The notes under the pieces are model-generated. The model did no database searches. It was not told where the DNA came from and worked only from the letters and a program-made list of their open reading frames with translations. Both the position numbers and the translations under genes were made by a program. From Nematostella vectensis (Eukaryota > Cnidaria > Anthozoa > Actiniaria > Edwardsiidae), in assembly GCF_932526225.1 (NCBI RefSeq), contig NC_064034.1, forward strand, positions 5,752,001 through 5,816,000: a stretch of DNA of 64,000 bases. The letters run 5' to 3'. Below are positions 1 through 12,410 of the stretch, one piece after another. The number at the start of each line of letters is the position of its first letter. Positions within the stretch are counted from its first letter, which is position 1.

Positions 1-424
1 ATTCAGTATAAAGCAAGAACTTTAGGTATTTTGATGAATCCAGATTTTGTGCTCACAGGTTATTAATATTCTAGCATGGTCCACTGGCGCTATTGTGGAC
101 TCGATACCACTCAAGGCCTCTGCTGAGAGCGTCAGCTCGAACAAAACATTGAATTAAACATTTATTCAAAACGGGCAGTTTGAATAGATTTGTTTCCTGG
201 GAATTATAAACACAAACAGAACATCTGATTTTTTACACAAAATATCGCGATACCCTTATAATTCCTTTGCGTTTACTTTTATACAGTTATATGGCCTTAT
301 ATACTAAAAAAATGCATTGAACCTCCCCCTGCACCCCAACCCCTTTTGGTTCTCGTCCGAAAGTACAGAAAATAAGGGTTTTAGCTTCTGTGTCGATGTA
401 CTGGAATAAAAAATCGTTATCATC

Positions 425-540
425 AGACATCAATCGGCATCATCCTATCACTATCGTCATCACCAGACTTCATAGCATCATTCCATCACTATCGTCATCA
501 CCAGACTTCAATCAGCATCATTCCATCATCACCGTAATCG
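425..540. repeat. Short tandem repeat (CATCA-rich, about 50 bp unit)
   Basis: The phrase catcaccagacttca recurs, preceded each time by a similar ccatcactatcgt stretch. About two to two and a half units are visible, with decay at both ends. Confidence 0.6.
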
Positions 541-1504
541 GCGTCAATGATCTACCATTATTTACTTTTGATGTTTTTTTTTATATTTCGATGAAGACGG
601 GAGAAGTCATGTGCATTTGTGCTCTGAACGACACAAAAACACCGTGCAAAAACTAGCTGCACATCCCGACAACCGATTGGTTCTAAAAGTCGTGTGTGGT
701 GGACCATCCTTCTGCATGTGGGTAACAAATCGTTATACTATTCTGGTAAATGTGAGGAAATAAGGAAGAGATTTTGTTATTTTTCGGTACAAGAAGAGGA
801 CGAAACCTCATGGTAACATGTGGTGTAGAAGAATTCCAGAGGCTTTCCATGTTGGCGTTTGGTTGCATGTGTAATTTTTAGTCTTCTTAAACCTCCTTGC
901 TTCTGTTGTACCCATATCATCAGAAATATGTCGATAATTTGATTATATTTGATGATAAAGATTTATCTTCTCCAAGACTTGTATCAGGCCAATGCAAGCA
1001 ATTATCTTTATCCATTCAAAACAATGAATATGAATGGCTAATTCCCAGTTTAAAATGGAAAATAATTATGAAATAAAGAATCAAAATAAAAAGGGTAGAT
1101 GGGCACCAAGAAAGTCTTGGCAATCTACTTCTTACCACCTCCCACATGTTCTTGAAACAGTAGCATTTTTTGGGCAGCAATTTCGTTGTTTGGTGCAGCA
1201 ATGATGGCTTTTTTGGCCAACAGTTATGGCGTAGGTTGTTTGGCGCGCCGGGTGCGCGATCTTCTTAATTTGATCTTTCAAACAAACTACTTAGCCCACC
1301 CAAAAGCACGATCCTGCCTATCAATCCCCTTCCTCTTAAGTCGTTCCCAATATTCGAAAATAAAACATTTCCGAATTACCGACAATGAGAGCCGGCTAGC
1401 AGGCTATCCTGTGTGGCGCCAAACGTTTCAAAATTAATTTTCGAAACATAATATCAATTTACCTATCACTTTTTGCAAACAAATCGATCTCAGTTCTTTT
1501 GTGT

Positions 1505-1622
1505 GCTTCTGTCCTAATAGAAGTCGTCACACCGTGTCATGAACAACAGTCACGCAACTTGACTTCGTCTTGTGCGTGTTGCGTACTTGTTCATGACACC
1601 TATTAAGAACAGACGCAAGCAA
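1505..1622. repeat. Foldback (imperfect inverted repeat, about 110 bp)
   Basis: The left arm contains gtgtcatgaacaacagtcac and the right arm its near reverse complement, tgcgtacttgttcatgacac. The flanks taatagaag and ctattaag also pair loosely. It looks like a small non-autonomous foldback element. No coding content. Confidence 0.6.
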
Positions 1623-2216
1623 AAATGAGATGTATCTGTAAAATACTTGCAAGTATACACAATCTCGTGACAAATGGTAAGGTTCTTAGCATCATATGGC
1701 TAGAATCTTTAATGAACCTATATAACCTACTAACTCTTCCCGTTATTAGTCACCACCACACATCTCCCCACACCACTATAAATTATTATCACTATCATTA
1801 CTATACACTCGTTATTACAACGCACACGCGGACACTACTGTCTAATTAGCCGTAGATCCTGAATAAACATTCACACGCTATCTTTAAATACATCTACAGT
1901 CCAACTGTAGACACAGATACCCCAAGCTCACTGTGTGTATGAATAAATTATAGTGGTTCACGTTTACAGTAAACATATGGGATTGAAATAAGCCGTTCAC
2001 TTTACTACGAAATAAAACCGTAAAACTCTAAAAAAAAAAATCTGACTTGACAGTGGAGTCTTAAATGTGGTCTGGGTGAAGTTTGAAGCCATTTGGGCCG
2101 GCATTCCGAGAGTTATTCATACACACAGTGAGCTTGGGGTACCTATGCTGTAGACGGTACGTAATGCAAGTCTCCTTCGCAGCCCCCAGCGGTCGGCGTC
2201 ACACAGTCACTTGGAC

Positions 2217-2405
2217 TTGCATGGATATTTTTGTATACTTGCATGGACTTTTATATACTTTCATGGATTATGTATACTTGCATATGAATTTTTAATACTT
2301 GCATGGATTTTGTATAATTGCTTGGATTATGCGTATACTTACTATTGCATGGATTTTTTTTTTATACTTGCATGGATTTTGTATACTTGCATGCCCATGG
2401 ATTTT
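2217..2405. repeat. Tandem repeat, unit about 22 bp
   Basis: The core cttgcatggatttttgtata recurs about eight times with variation in the T run and small indels. Because the unit is not a multiple of three and is nearly stop-free, it creates several overlapping spurious ORFs on the + strand. Confidence 0.85.
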
Positions 2406-2506
2406 GCCAAGCGGATTCTTCCCTATCGAAGATCTTAACACTTACTCTATTGCGAATTTGTTTACTGCAAAGAATAGTTGTTTGGTATAAGTTGTTGGTA
2501 AATTAA

Positions 2507-2550
2507 CAGGCCCGTACCCAGGATTGGGGGGTGCGAAATCCGAATATTTT
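2507..2550. repeat. Partial MITE end (CAGGCCCGTACCCAGG family)
   Basis: It begins caggcccgtacccagg followed by a G run and gtgcgaaatccg, the same order seen at 23603 and 25860. Only the left end is present. Confidence 0.6.
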
Positions 2551-3340
2551 TAAACGTTTGGCGTCTAATAATATCAACAGATCAATCTTAGACGCTCGCC
2601 CCATGTTCTGCGCGGTGATAGAGAGCTTTGCGGCTATGCGTGTCTGTAGCAGTACCTCTAAGCTCTTCACTAACTTCCTCAGGCCTCCGGCCGCTTCGCT
2701 TTCATTGTTCACGATCTACGCCTGTGTTCTAATACAGCATGGCTTTCGAAGATAAGGTGAGAGGAATGTATCTACTAATACAAGTTGCTATACTAAGTGA
2801 TACGTGTACGGGCGCACACTATAACTTACTTTTAAAAGTGAAAGCGAAATTAAAACTGGTACCTTTGGAACCATTATATTTTTGTGTATTACTCGTGTTT
2901 TTCGTGATTTTGTATGCCGTATTCAATTTTCATTTTCCGATATTACGCTGATAAAATCACGAGGAAATGTTTAATAAGATTTCTGCTACAAAGAAAATGT
3001 TTTTTCTTCTATTCCGGAGTATTTCAGCGTGAATTAATCAAATAAACAATTTTCAACTCGAGTGCTTTATTGTTTATAGAATAGTCTACCAACTTATTTA
3101 CACATTTTTGTAATAAGTAAATATCAAAATGCGTAACATACGGAATGACGTCTTGATGGTAAGTTTAATTTACGAATATGAATACATTAAATGTCTTAAC
3201 GGTCACACAATGCAGTCCACGGTTGCAGTGACGCAGCAGTTTTAGAGTTTTTAGCTGATGTACACCGTGACATAACTTTGGAAAGTTTGAAAATTGGCAA
3301 AAAGCGAAAGAGAAATCTCACCTGGTGCCCCTATTTTAAT

Positions 3341-3949
3341 CGCAGTGGCTATATGCCTGACAGTCGGGAAGGTCCTCGATGGACTTAATGCCCGACAGTT
3401 TTCAATTTAATCAATTAACCCAGTAAATTGTCGACCTTGTAAGCTCAAAGTACTCTATATTTGTTGAGAAGGGGCAAGCACACCTGAATTGAGCTTTGTT
3501 GTCGGTATTGAATGTTTTCCATCGTCTATGTACACCATTACATCGTAATTTTAGCTTGACACTTAAAAATTTGTTACAACTCTGCTTAATGTCGGCAGTT
3601 CTCAGTTCACGAAAATATCACGGTCAAATGTCGACCTATTGTATATTTGTTGGGAAAGGGCAAGCGAATCTAAATTTAGCTTTGTTGTCGGTATTGAACT
3701 TTTTTCCTTGATTGTATGTATACATTATAAAAACGTTATCAAAGTGACCGGGAAAGGTCTTCAATGGACTAAATGCCCGACAGTTTCCAATTTATTCAAA
3801 TAAGCCAGTAAATTGTCAGCCTAGTGAGTTCAAATTATCATATATTTGTTTAGAAAGGGCAAATGATTCTAAATAGAGCTTTGTTGAAAACTGTCGGGCT
3901 TTTAGTCCATTGATGACCTTTCCCAACTGTCGGGTATATAGCCACTGCG
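3341..3949. mobile_element. MITE-like element with about 55-bp terminal inverted repeats
   Basis: The left end cgcagtggctatatgcctga and the right end tcgggtatatagccactgcg are inverted copies, and the match continues inward through the gaaggtcctcgatggact / agtccattgatgacctttcc pairing and the gcccgacagttttcaa / gaaaactgtcgggc pairing. Inside, a degenerate unit (gtcgacctt...atatttgttgagaaggggcaagc...gagctttgttgtcggtattgaa) occurs three times. No ORF of note. This is a non-autonomous inverted-repeat element with an internally repeated core. Confidence 0.75.
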
Positions 3950-4789
3950 TATTTTTATCACGCGCCTCGGCTTTGTATTTATCGCCTTAGGTCTACTTCT
4001 TTATGCTGTCCATGCCGCTGTTAATCTTTTATCGAAGAAAATGAAGAATACCAGCGACACATATATACAAGGAAAGGGGGGGGGGGGGGGGGGGGTTGAC
4101 TAGGTTTTCGGATCGGCGGATTTGGCCAAGAATGGGCGAATTCAGGGTCGTGGCAGGGGGTGGGGCATTGGGGGCATATACCCCCCCCCCCCCCCCGATA
4201 TTTAAAAATACATATAAGGAAATGATCAGTAGGGGCGTGGCTGAGCCCCCCCCCCAAAAAAAAAAAAAATATATAATATATATATTCTGTTACTGCGAAT
4301 TTTGCCGATTCTTGACTAATGCCTAGTGCACACTAGCAACATAACAACATAACGACATGGGCGCGCGCACTATGTGTAGCCCGACATAACGACATGGACA
4401 TAATGACATAAAAAACATACCAGTCACTAGTCCCAATGCCGCGTGTTTACTGCGAAGAACGCCTGTTTTTATTTGATATACACTGCGCACCGTTCAAACG
4501 GAAGCTTTGATACTCTAGCTTCCATCTCTCTTGCTGGTAAGGCTGCCTTACATAGCTTTATAGTCATACAAGCTCGGGTTTGGTCGAATTTTGTTTTCTT
4601 GCTGTTAAAAGTACTGGAAACGGAAGCAGGTTTCGCTTTCGTCAAGAACTCGATTGCAAAACTCATGTATGACGCGTGCTATTCCAGCGGGACAGGCATG
4701 GCATGATGCAAGTTATCTAAGCAACAGGTTTTTGTTTCTTACCCGTCCTCTATTTTTAGGTAGGCTTCTCCAAGCTCGACAACACGGAA

Positions 4790-7700
4790 ATGAATGTTCA
4801 TACCGACTCCACGAATGACATACTTGGCGTATCGTACGATGATGGTGCTACTAGATGGAGAAGAAAGACCATGTGTGCTAGATGGGTGATCGCGGTACTG
4901 ACACTAATATGCACTGGCTTGATTGTTGTTCTACTCCTTACGTTTGAACTACAGTTGAACTGTGCAGCTAAACAGTCTTCATATAACACCAATCTTGACA
5001 GTTCTATCAAGTTTTTGATGGTGTCAGATCTCCATCTTGATTCGTATTATGATGCTTCTGTAGCTTCAAAACCAACATTTTGCCGTGGAGTTGGAAATTA
5101 CAGCACAGCAAATTACAAGGCACCATATGGACGTGTTGGTTGTGATTCTCCAGAAATATTGATTGACAGTTTGGTGAAGGGAATGCGCAGCGTGTACGAT
5201 GAGAAGGGGGCTGACTTTATGATAATCACAGGTTTGTTTTGAATGAGAATGTTGTTGTTTCCCAGTAATCTTCCATACCCTTTTTACATGGACTTCAACT
5301 TTTCATCTTTATTATTTGGCTTCTACAAGCATAAACAAGTGAAGCTTGGAGCCTCAACCAAGGTAGAACAAATTTATGTTATCCCTATTATACATTTGTG
5401 GTTGAACAACCTTTATAGAATAAATGGTCACATGTTTAATTTGAAAATAACTACAGTAAATGGACACATTTTAAAATTAATTAAATCTTATTGAAATTTG
5501 CTGGTATAGATAAAGTGTGAGGTTAATTTTGAATACTTGATTCAGTGTTAAGCTTTTGTCAAATACAGCTGATATTTTCCTATAATAAGGACCTGAAATA
5601 GAATTATTATTATTATTATGGTATTCAAATTAATATTTTTATTATAAAAACTGACAAACAAGCCACAACTTTAAGCCATCCTTCTATATATAAAATAATC
5701 AGATATAAAATAATTAAAAATAAATTTCTTTACAGGTGATATGTCTTCTCACAAGACAGATGCCTCCTATCTTCCTAAGGGAAAAACTTCGGAGCGTGTA
5801 CTTCACAATATCAAGCTTGCATCAGCAAAAATACACAATGCCTTTCCAAAAATACCAGTATTTCCAATGCTTGGTAACAATGACTTTGAAGGGCATTATG
5901 TGCTACCAAATACATCCCATGACCAGTGGTACAATAAGACATTAGAGGTGTTTGCTCCAATGATATTATGCAGTAACTGCTCAACTCAGGACACAGCAGC
6001 TACGACGATGGCAGAGTTGAAAACAACATTTCTTGATGGTGGATACTACAAGGTCCATATTGCAGGTATGGCATTCCCATTCCCATCTTAGGTATTTACT
6101 TGTAACCCCTTCACTACTTGTTCTGCAGGTTTTTATACTTACTAGCCTACTTTGCTTATCAATGCTTAATATTGCTTTTAAGTAGTATTTTCTTCTTTTA
6201 GATGGAAGAATGATCCTGCTGATCCTTAACTCCATGTATTGGAATCCTTATGCAGTTGAAAAATCTTACAACGTTCAAGTAATAGCAAAAAGGCAATTAG
6301 ATTGGCTTGAACAGCAACTTGAGTTTGCCAAAAAGGAGAGCAAAAAGGTCTTCATAGCAGGTCACATTCCACCTGGGTAAGGGACCAATTACCCATTTTT
6401 ATTTTAATTTGCGCATTTTAGTCTACTAATTAGATACTGATACTTGCAAAAACCTTTGTAACTTTAGACTATTTCCATGTTTAGGATTGACCCATTTGGT
6501 GACAAAGGTACACCTTTTTGGATGGAAAATTGCACAGCTCGGTACACTAATATGATTGTTGGCAAATACTCAGACATTGTAGCAGGTATGAAAGCTAATG
6601 TTTAAAGATGATTAATTTTAAGGACCAAAATTTCCACCCCTGAAAGTTTTCCAAATGCACTCAAGTGTTTTTACTTAAATCAATCATTTCCCCCTGATTC
6701 CCAAACACCCCTCAATTTCTAATCTCTCCTGTTGTGAAAGGCATATATTTTTTTCTTCTGTAATTAAACATTGCTTTAAAGGGGAACAATGCACACCGGC
6801 TTTAGTTTAAAAAATCAGAAAAAAAGAGTTGTATTGTTATCTTTCTTAACCGGACATGATTTACTTAACATTAAAATTGTAACATTGAATTTTCTTACAC
6901 TACTAAAAGGCCTCAAAATATGTTTAGGAGGGGGGGGGGGGGAACAAAGACATTGAGAAAACAGGGGGGTCAGTTATATCCCTACTGGTTATTTCCTACG
7001 TAGGATATGGCCCTACTGGGGGAGGGGGGCATGCTGGATCAGAAGAAAGATGGAAATGTAAAGAAGGAAGAAAACTGCATGCCCTGGTAGAATTCAGAAT
7101 ACCTATTATGCTGGCACATTAAGCAGTTATCTTGTTTTTTGTTTAGGTCAATTCTTTGCTCATATTCATCAAGATGATTTCAAGCTGCAAATGTTTAATA
7201 CCTCTCAACACCTCACTGGTAGTAAAACATCATTTGCCCTCCTCAACCCGTCAGTATCAGTTGTCTACGCTAACAATCCAGCATTCCGCCAGGTCTACCT
7301 GGACAGGAAAGAGCTAGCAATCCTGGATTATGACCAGCACTTCCTGGATATTGTCATGGCAACAGGTAAATATATAGAATGTCAATTAAGTGTAAAAAAA
7401 ATACTTATCATACCTTCATAACTTAGTTTTCAAAAGGTGATTCTGCGTTTGTTGCATGTGATATAAAACAGACGATAGGATTGATGCAAAGTATCATAAG
7501 AGGTAGAACAGAAAGCAATAAACGACTTGCACCAACTGATCACGTGACCTTTTGAGTGGCAAATTTAAGGCAAAATAAATACAGAAACGACTGTGCCCGT
7601 CGCGTCAGAGAACGGCATAAATATAAAATCTTTCAATGAATATAATCCATTTCGAAATATAAGAAACTTTCTGGCCCAGGGTGCGTATTCATCAAACCCC

Positions 7701-8101
7701 CTCCGTCCCGGCCTTCAGTTGGTAAATTTTTTGTCGAAGGATCTTCGCAAATACTATTCTTTTTTGCGTATGATACTAAAGGTGTTGGTCTTGGTTCTAA
7801 TGGCGACTTTCTTTGATTTTCACTTCCAGAATTTAATGCGCCAAACTGGCAACTTGACTACAGGTTTAGTGAGCATTATCCCTCGGCAAACAAGTACATA
7901 AATACAGACAGAATCCTGGAGCTCAACCAGAATCTTATCAACCAATCACACGAGAACGCGTGGGCAACTTACGTTTTCTCGCGAGCAGTTAGGTACCAAG
8001 CCTCTAGTTACTCACGGTTTGGGCTGTATTGCGCGATGCGTCACGTGATCAAGTCCGAGTACGATAAATGCAGGTCAAATTACAAGGTCCCGGGAGGCTA
8101 G
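4790..8101 (+). CDS. Acid sphingomyelinase-like metallophosphoesterase (type II membrane anchor), six exons
   Basis: Exons 4790-5231, 5736-6065, 6202-6376, 6485-6585, 7147-7365 and 7830-8101 join in phase with GT-AG borders to give 512 residues. Residues about 30-55 form a single hydrophobic signal anchor after a short basic N-terminus. The calcineurin-like metal-binding blocks appear in order: SDLHLD, ITGD, LGNND, AGHIPPG and GQFFAHIH. The spacing and the GQFF-H-H block are those of the acid sphingomyelinase/SMPDL3 family, whose members cleave phosphodiester or phosphoanhydride bonds in lysosomes or outside the cell. The third block is GNND rather than the usual GNHE/D; as I recall, yeast Ppn1-type endopolyphosphatases also have GNND. 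The last block is AHIH rather than GHxH. Several Asn-X-Ser/Thr sites suit a lumenal domain. The substrate cannot be told from sequence. The start ATG directly precedes the anchor. Confidence 0.88.
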
Positions 8102-8744
8102 TTGTGGAGGTAACCTAATAACAAGTGATGAAGAATCTTATAGTTTTGTATATATATTTTTTCAAATGTGTATTTTTCTAGAGAATAGTGTTTTCAATTG
8201 GAATTTTGCCGGCTTTCGCGATTTTACGTCAAACGTGCTATAATCACGAATTTTTTTATGCCAATCTGAGCGCGCATTTTCTAGCGCTCTTCAGATCACG
8301 GTGATACGACAACGCTAAATACTGTATTAAAATCATTTAACGATACTTTTTACTTTTCTTTAACATCCCTGCCACCCACACGCAAAAAGTATCTTCCTTC
8401 ATATCCACCCGCTAGTGTCATGTCCATTTTCATTCTAGTGTGGTTGAGAAAGCCTTTTACTTACAGAGAGATCCTATTGTAATAGGTTTTAATAGACTAG
8501 AACAGCTAATAATGTGATTTGCATTTCATTTTATTGGATGTGATTAAAAGGCCTAACTCTAATGAAGCAGGTGATTTACCTTAATGGCTTGTTTAGCTAA
8601 GAGGGATACTTTTTTATGGGGCGAGGGAGCTAATGCTATCGAATAGTGTAATGTATTAACCGCATATTTTTTATGGTCTCCCCAACACGATTCGGTCCTA
8701 CATTTTGGGTATGAATGCACATTGTAAAGCTATATCCTAGTGTT

Positions 8745-8880
8745 CTTTGGATACAATAAGTCTGTCCTGAAGAAGTCTTATTAAAGACGAAAATGTGGCA
8801 GAGTCGAATACTTGTTTTTGGTGTATTGTATTTATTCTTCTGTTTCACGAACACGACTATTTGGGCTTTTTGTGTTTGCT
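8745..8880. repeat. Interspersed repeat, copy 1
   Basis: The stretch gacgaaaatgtggcagagtcgaat through ttttggtgtattgtatttattcttctg and cacgaacacgactatttggg is nearly identical to 31660-31733. The two copies lie 23 kb apart with different flanks, which indicates a dispersed family. Confidence 0.75.
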
Positions 8881-9384
8881 AGTTTTCTTTGGTATGTAGA
8901 AACATATTGTTAGCATATTATGAGTGAAGGGGATCAGAATGTTGCGTGAATAATCGCTCACTGTATAGTGCGGCACAAGCTACAATAAGCATTGCCAAGA
9001 TGGCCGCGGCTGTGACAGAAACATGCAACTTGGTGTCATGTTACACCTTGCGAGAACATTTCACAGAGGTAAATAACATTTTAATTAGCTTTATGGGGGA
9101 TTTCCCCCCAGCATGCTATAGTAAAAATTACATCCGAGCTAAAAGGTGTCAGCGCAAATGGCAAATGGCAGTTCTACGACCGAAAGGTGCTAAGGGTAGT
9201 AACTCTTTGTAAAAATAATGGTGGTAAACAAACTAAAGCGATGTCAGAACCATACATCAATTACATTTAATGGATAGTCGTATTTTTTATTATTTTTTTT
9301 TCTGAATTTAGAGTAAATATCATTGGATCCAAGGGCCCTTTCGGTCGTTAAAGTGTCATTTGTCAATCGTCATTGTTAATCCAT

Positions 9385-9538
9385 AGTACCCCCTTGGGTA
9401 GCAGAGGTTCGAGCTTTGTTTACTGTCACGCTGTCACGCTGGCCTTGGCTACAATGAGCGCCTCGTAGCCAAGACCAGCGTGACAGCGTGACAATAAACG
9501 AGTGAAGCCCGAGCCTCTGGTACCCAGGGTACCACAGT
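9385..9538. repeat. Foldback element, arms about 65 bp
   Basis: Left arm: gtacccccttgggtagcaga, ggttcgagcttt, tgtcacgctgtcacgctgg, ccttggctac. Right arm: gtagccaagaccagcgtgac, agcgtgaca, aagcccgagcctctggtaccc. The arms pair with few mismatches around a loop of roughly 15 bases. A transcript would form a long hairpin. No ORF. Confidence 0.8.
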
Positions 9539-9676
9539 GGAGAAAAACAAAGGAAAGACACAGGAAGGTTCTTTTTATTAGTTTTCTATGAGTATGGAGA
9601 CTGTTATTTTTAACTGCTATTCTAAAATGGTATAAAAAAATAAGCTTGGATGATTAGCATGGATGATTATAAAGTG

Positions 9677-10873
9677 TTATTTTCCCATAACTGGTACATT
9701 CCTGGATAAAGTGACGCCATTTTTACTTTCAACCCCCTTATCCCTACCATCGTCATCGATAAATCTCAAACTGCGCATGCCAGGAGAATTACCAATCATC
9801 ATAGTCACAGTAAATTGTTTGCGCTTGAAGCAATAACTGAAGGGTTTTAGTGACAAAACTTCCCTTTTAAAGGTCTTGCTGAAGGTAAAATACACAAGGG
9901 GGTTTAGTGCGCCGTTTGCCCGCACTAGGAATTCCCCTGTGAAGTATAAAGGCCTAGGGATGTGTGTGTCGGAGAAATAAGCCATGAAAGTGACGATTTG
10001 CAGCGGCAACCAACAGCAGACGAAAGCGACAAGCACGACAACGAGCATGCACACTATGCGCCGTCGCTGACACACCACAAGGCGCTGTTGCTCCCTGTTA
10101 ACGTTTCGGACAGCTTTCTTGAACCACAGTTTTTGTCCAATGATGGAATACAGCACCGTCATCGTTGTGAATGGTATGATGTAGATGATGATAAATAACA
10201 TGACGGTGTATACTTTAGAAGCAAACACTGAGTTACTTGCAATTTCTTTCCAGTTCTCGTCGCAGTAAAAATCATCCTTATAGTTGTCGACTGTAAGGAC
10301 GATAATCAAAGGAATCATAATTGCAATACTAACGATCCAGATGCCTAAAACGATGGCTTTTAGTAGTTTTCCAGTCATTATATGATTCATCGGTTTGATG
10401 ATGGCGATGTAGCGGTCGAACGCGATGGCGGTCATCGTGAGCACGGAGCTTGCCATCAATCCAAACGCTGAAGAGTTGACGATCTTACAGGCGGCGAGCC
10501 CGGCGCTACCACCCACCAGTAGCCCGCGCCCCGTGATGTTGACCATGAAGGGCGGCATGGAGATACAGGTGAAGAGCAGGTCGCTCACAGACATGTTCAC
10601 CAGCAGGTAGAACGTGGCAGTCTTCAGACGAGGAGCCTTGAATACCACGACGACGACGAGAATGTTACCCACAAGTGAGAGGACCCCGACTAGCGCGCAA
10701 GCCACAAGTTTGAACACGTCTTCCGTTGTTGTGCCGCCATGCACTCCAAGAGATCCATTCATTGCAGTTCCTGATACTGAGCTATTTTTTTGGTCCAATG
10801 ACGAATTCATTCTAGGGTTCGCTATAAACCTTATTTTTTTAAATGGTGTTGAAACACCATCCAGCGCGTCCAC
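9677..10873 (-). CDS. Rhodopsin-class (class A) GPCR, probable neuropeptide receptor, single exon
   Basis: This intronless ORF of 398 residues has seven hydrophobic helices. TM1 carries GNILVV (about 69-74), TM2 NMSVSDLLF in place of the common LAxAD, TM3 ends DRYIAI, TM6 has CCWLP and TM7 NPLVY. A conserved Cys at the TM3 base (AACKIV) can pair with the Cys in loop 2 (DFYC). The extracellular N-terminus has several Asn-X-Ser/Thr sites. The motif IGQKLW at the end of TM5 and the long basic third loop resemble invertebrate peptide receptors of the NPFF/orexin/galanin broad group. The ligand is unknown. Translation may start at the first Met or at Met22 (10810), since only the latter directly precedes the glycosylated segment. 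Lack of introns is common for cnidarian class A receptors. Confidence 0.9.
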   Translation of the reverse strand: MDALDGVSTPFKKIRFIANPRMNSSLDQKNSSVSGTAMNGSLGVHGGTTTEDVFKLVACALVGVLSLVGNILVVVVVFKAPRLKTATFYLLVNMSVSDLLFTCISMPPFMVNITGRGLLVGGSAGLAACKIVNSSAFGLMASSVLTMTAIAFDRYIAIIKPMNHIMTGKLLKAIVLGIWIVSIAIMIPLIIVLTVDNYKDDFYCDENWKEIASNSVFASKVYTVMLFIIIYIIPFTTMTVLYSIIGQKLWFKKAVRNVNREQQRLVVCQRRRIVCMLVVVLVAFVCCWLPLQIVTFMAYFSDTHIPRPLYFTGEFLVRANGALNPLVYFTFSKTFKREVLSLKPFSYCFKRKQFTVTMMIGNSPGMRSLRFIDDDGRDKGVESKNGVTLSRNVPVMGK

Positions 10874-12308
10874 TTTGATCCATCATAATATGCTACTGCA
10901 GTTGTCAAACATAAAATTACTCGTAAAGAGTGTTAAATACTTAATACATCAATTATATGGCAAAAAGGTAATCTTATGCCTTATACTAATGGCAGTAATG
11001 ATAATGACAATAGCGCATGAGTGTATTATCTATCGTCAGCGTCTATGAATAAACGTGTCTCCAATGGCAGAACCATTCCTTGTTAGCTCAGAGTAATAAT
11101 CAATCTAATTGGCTCTTCCATCTTGTCTCAGAAAGTCTGAGCTTATTTTAAACGACAAGCTCGACCTAGTCTTGCCTCGAAGGCTTCTTTTTTCGCAAGC
11201 TGCAGACGCCCGCCTGGAGTAACAAAATCTAGCCGTTAAAGTTATGGTTTAGGGAAATATCACAAGTAACCGCGCACACCCTTGGCGGTCAAAAAGTGGG
11301 TCATTTCTTATTAAGGAATCTTCAAATACTATGCTTTTCCATATGATACCTATGACAGCGCACCCCCCTCAGCCAATCCTAGGTACGCGCCTGAAACTTG
11401 CTAATTATCTGTATCTACATGTGTAAATATTATACTGTGTCAGTGGTATTGTCCCAATAAAGGGGTCGCGCGATATTTTGCTAAAGATGATTAGCAACCG
11501 AAGGATTCTTTAGAGTCGGATCTCGTGAGAGAGGCGGGTCGGTAGTGTGATCGCCACATGATCAACAATATATCTTGACGTCTGAACAACAGCCTTTTAG
11601 GATCCTTTTTAATCCACACGTTTTCTAAGTAACTCGAAAATATTATTTCCATATCCTTATGTTCATAATTTGAGAAAAATTGAAAATAATTTTCTATTCT
11701 TTATAGTATCAGCATCACACAAGACAGTATAAAATCTCTTCCACCTGGTTTGATATTATTTATTTGAAAGTTGTGTTATTACACCATTTTTGGAGATTTT
11801 ATGCCAATGCGTTTAGTTTAATCAGAGTGCTTTTTCTGGTTATGTGCTGCTCAATCTTCGCTAAATTGCATGTCTCAATTTACATATATAAAGACTAAAT
11901 GTTCGAAAAACCCTCTCAATTTGATCTTGTCTAGATTGCTCCTATTAGATATTGATCTTAATATTTAAAGAAAAAATAACTCGTATGGATTTTTTACATA
12001 AATTTTTCTAAACCCTGGTCTTTCTCTACTATTTATCTGCATTAGGCGGTTTAATGGATATAATTCAATTATTAACTGTTTTTTTTTTTTGTGATTTCCA
12101 AGTTTTTTTTATCGGCCTCGATCATGTTGTTTGGTATTAGATATAGGAATATTTCACAAATAGAAAATAGAGAAAATGAAAGGGAATAAGTCGTTCGATC
12201 TGCCTAGGACTAGAAAATTAGAATGCCAAACTTATCACATACCATAACATGCGGCTCAGAGTTTTTATAGCGTAGGTCCATTAGCCTTTTTGGTAAACCA
12301 CAACAGCA

Positions 12309-12410
12309 GCGTAGCCAGGATTTTTAAAAGGAGGGGGCCCAAAAGGCCCTTTCAAGGCATTTTCTCATGAATTTAGATAATGTCTCATACATTTACTGGC
12401 TACGCCCCTG
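12309..12410. mobile_element. MITE-like element (GCGTAGCCAGG family), copy 1
   Basis: The left end gcgtagccaggatttttaaa and right end tactggctacgcccctg are inverted. The centre gggcccaaaaggccctttcaaggcattttctc matches, in reverse, the copy at 47863-48000. Confidence 0.7.

Larger units (their letters stand above)
1..4789. other. Intergenic, repeat-rich
   Basis: I see no convincing gene here. Short ORFs lack domain signatures or splice-consistent extensions. The stretch holds a short CATCA-rich tandem repeat near 425-540, a foldback near 1505-1622, a tandem repeat at 2217-2405, a partial MITE end at 2507-2550, an inverted-repeat element at 3341-3949 and G/C homopolymer runs near 4077-4260. An unseen 5' UTR exon of the phosphoesterase gene may lie in the last few hundred bases. 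Confidence 0.6.
8102..9676. other. Intergenic
   Basis: Between the phosphoesterase stop and the GPCR stop on the other strand. It holds a copy of an interspersed repeat at 8745-8880 and a long foldback at 9385-9538. The small ORF at 8946-9212 has no domain signature and I do not support it. Confidence 0.6.
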
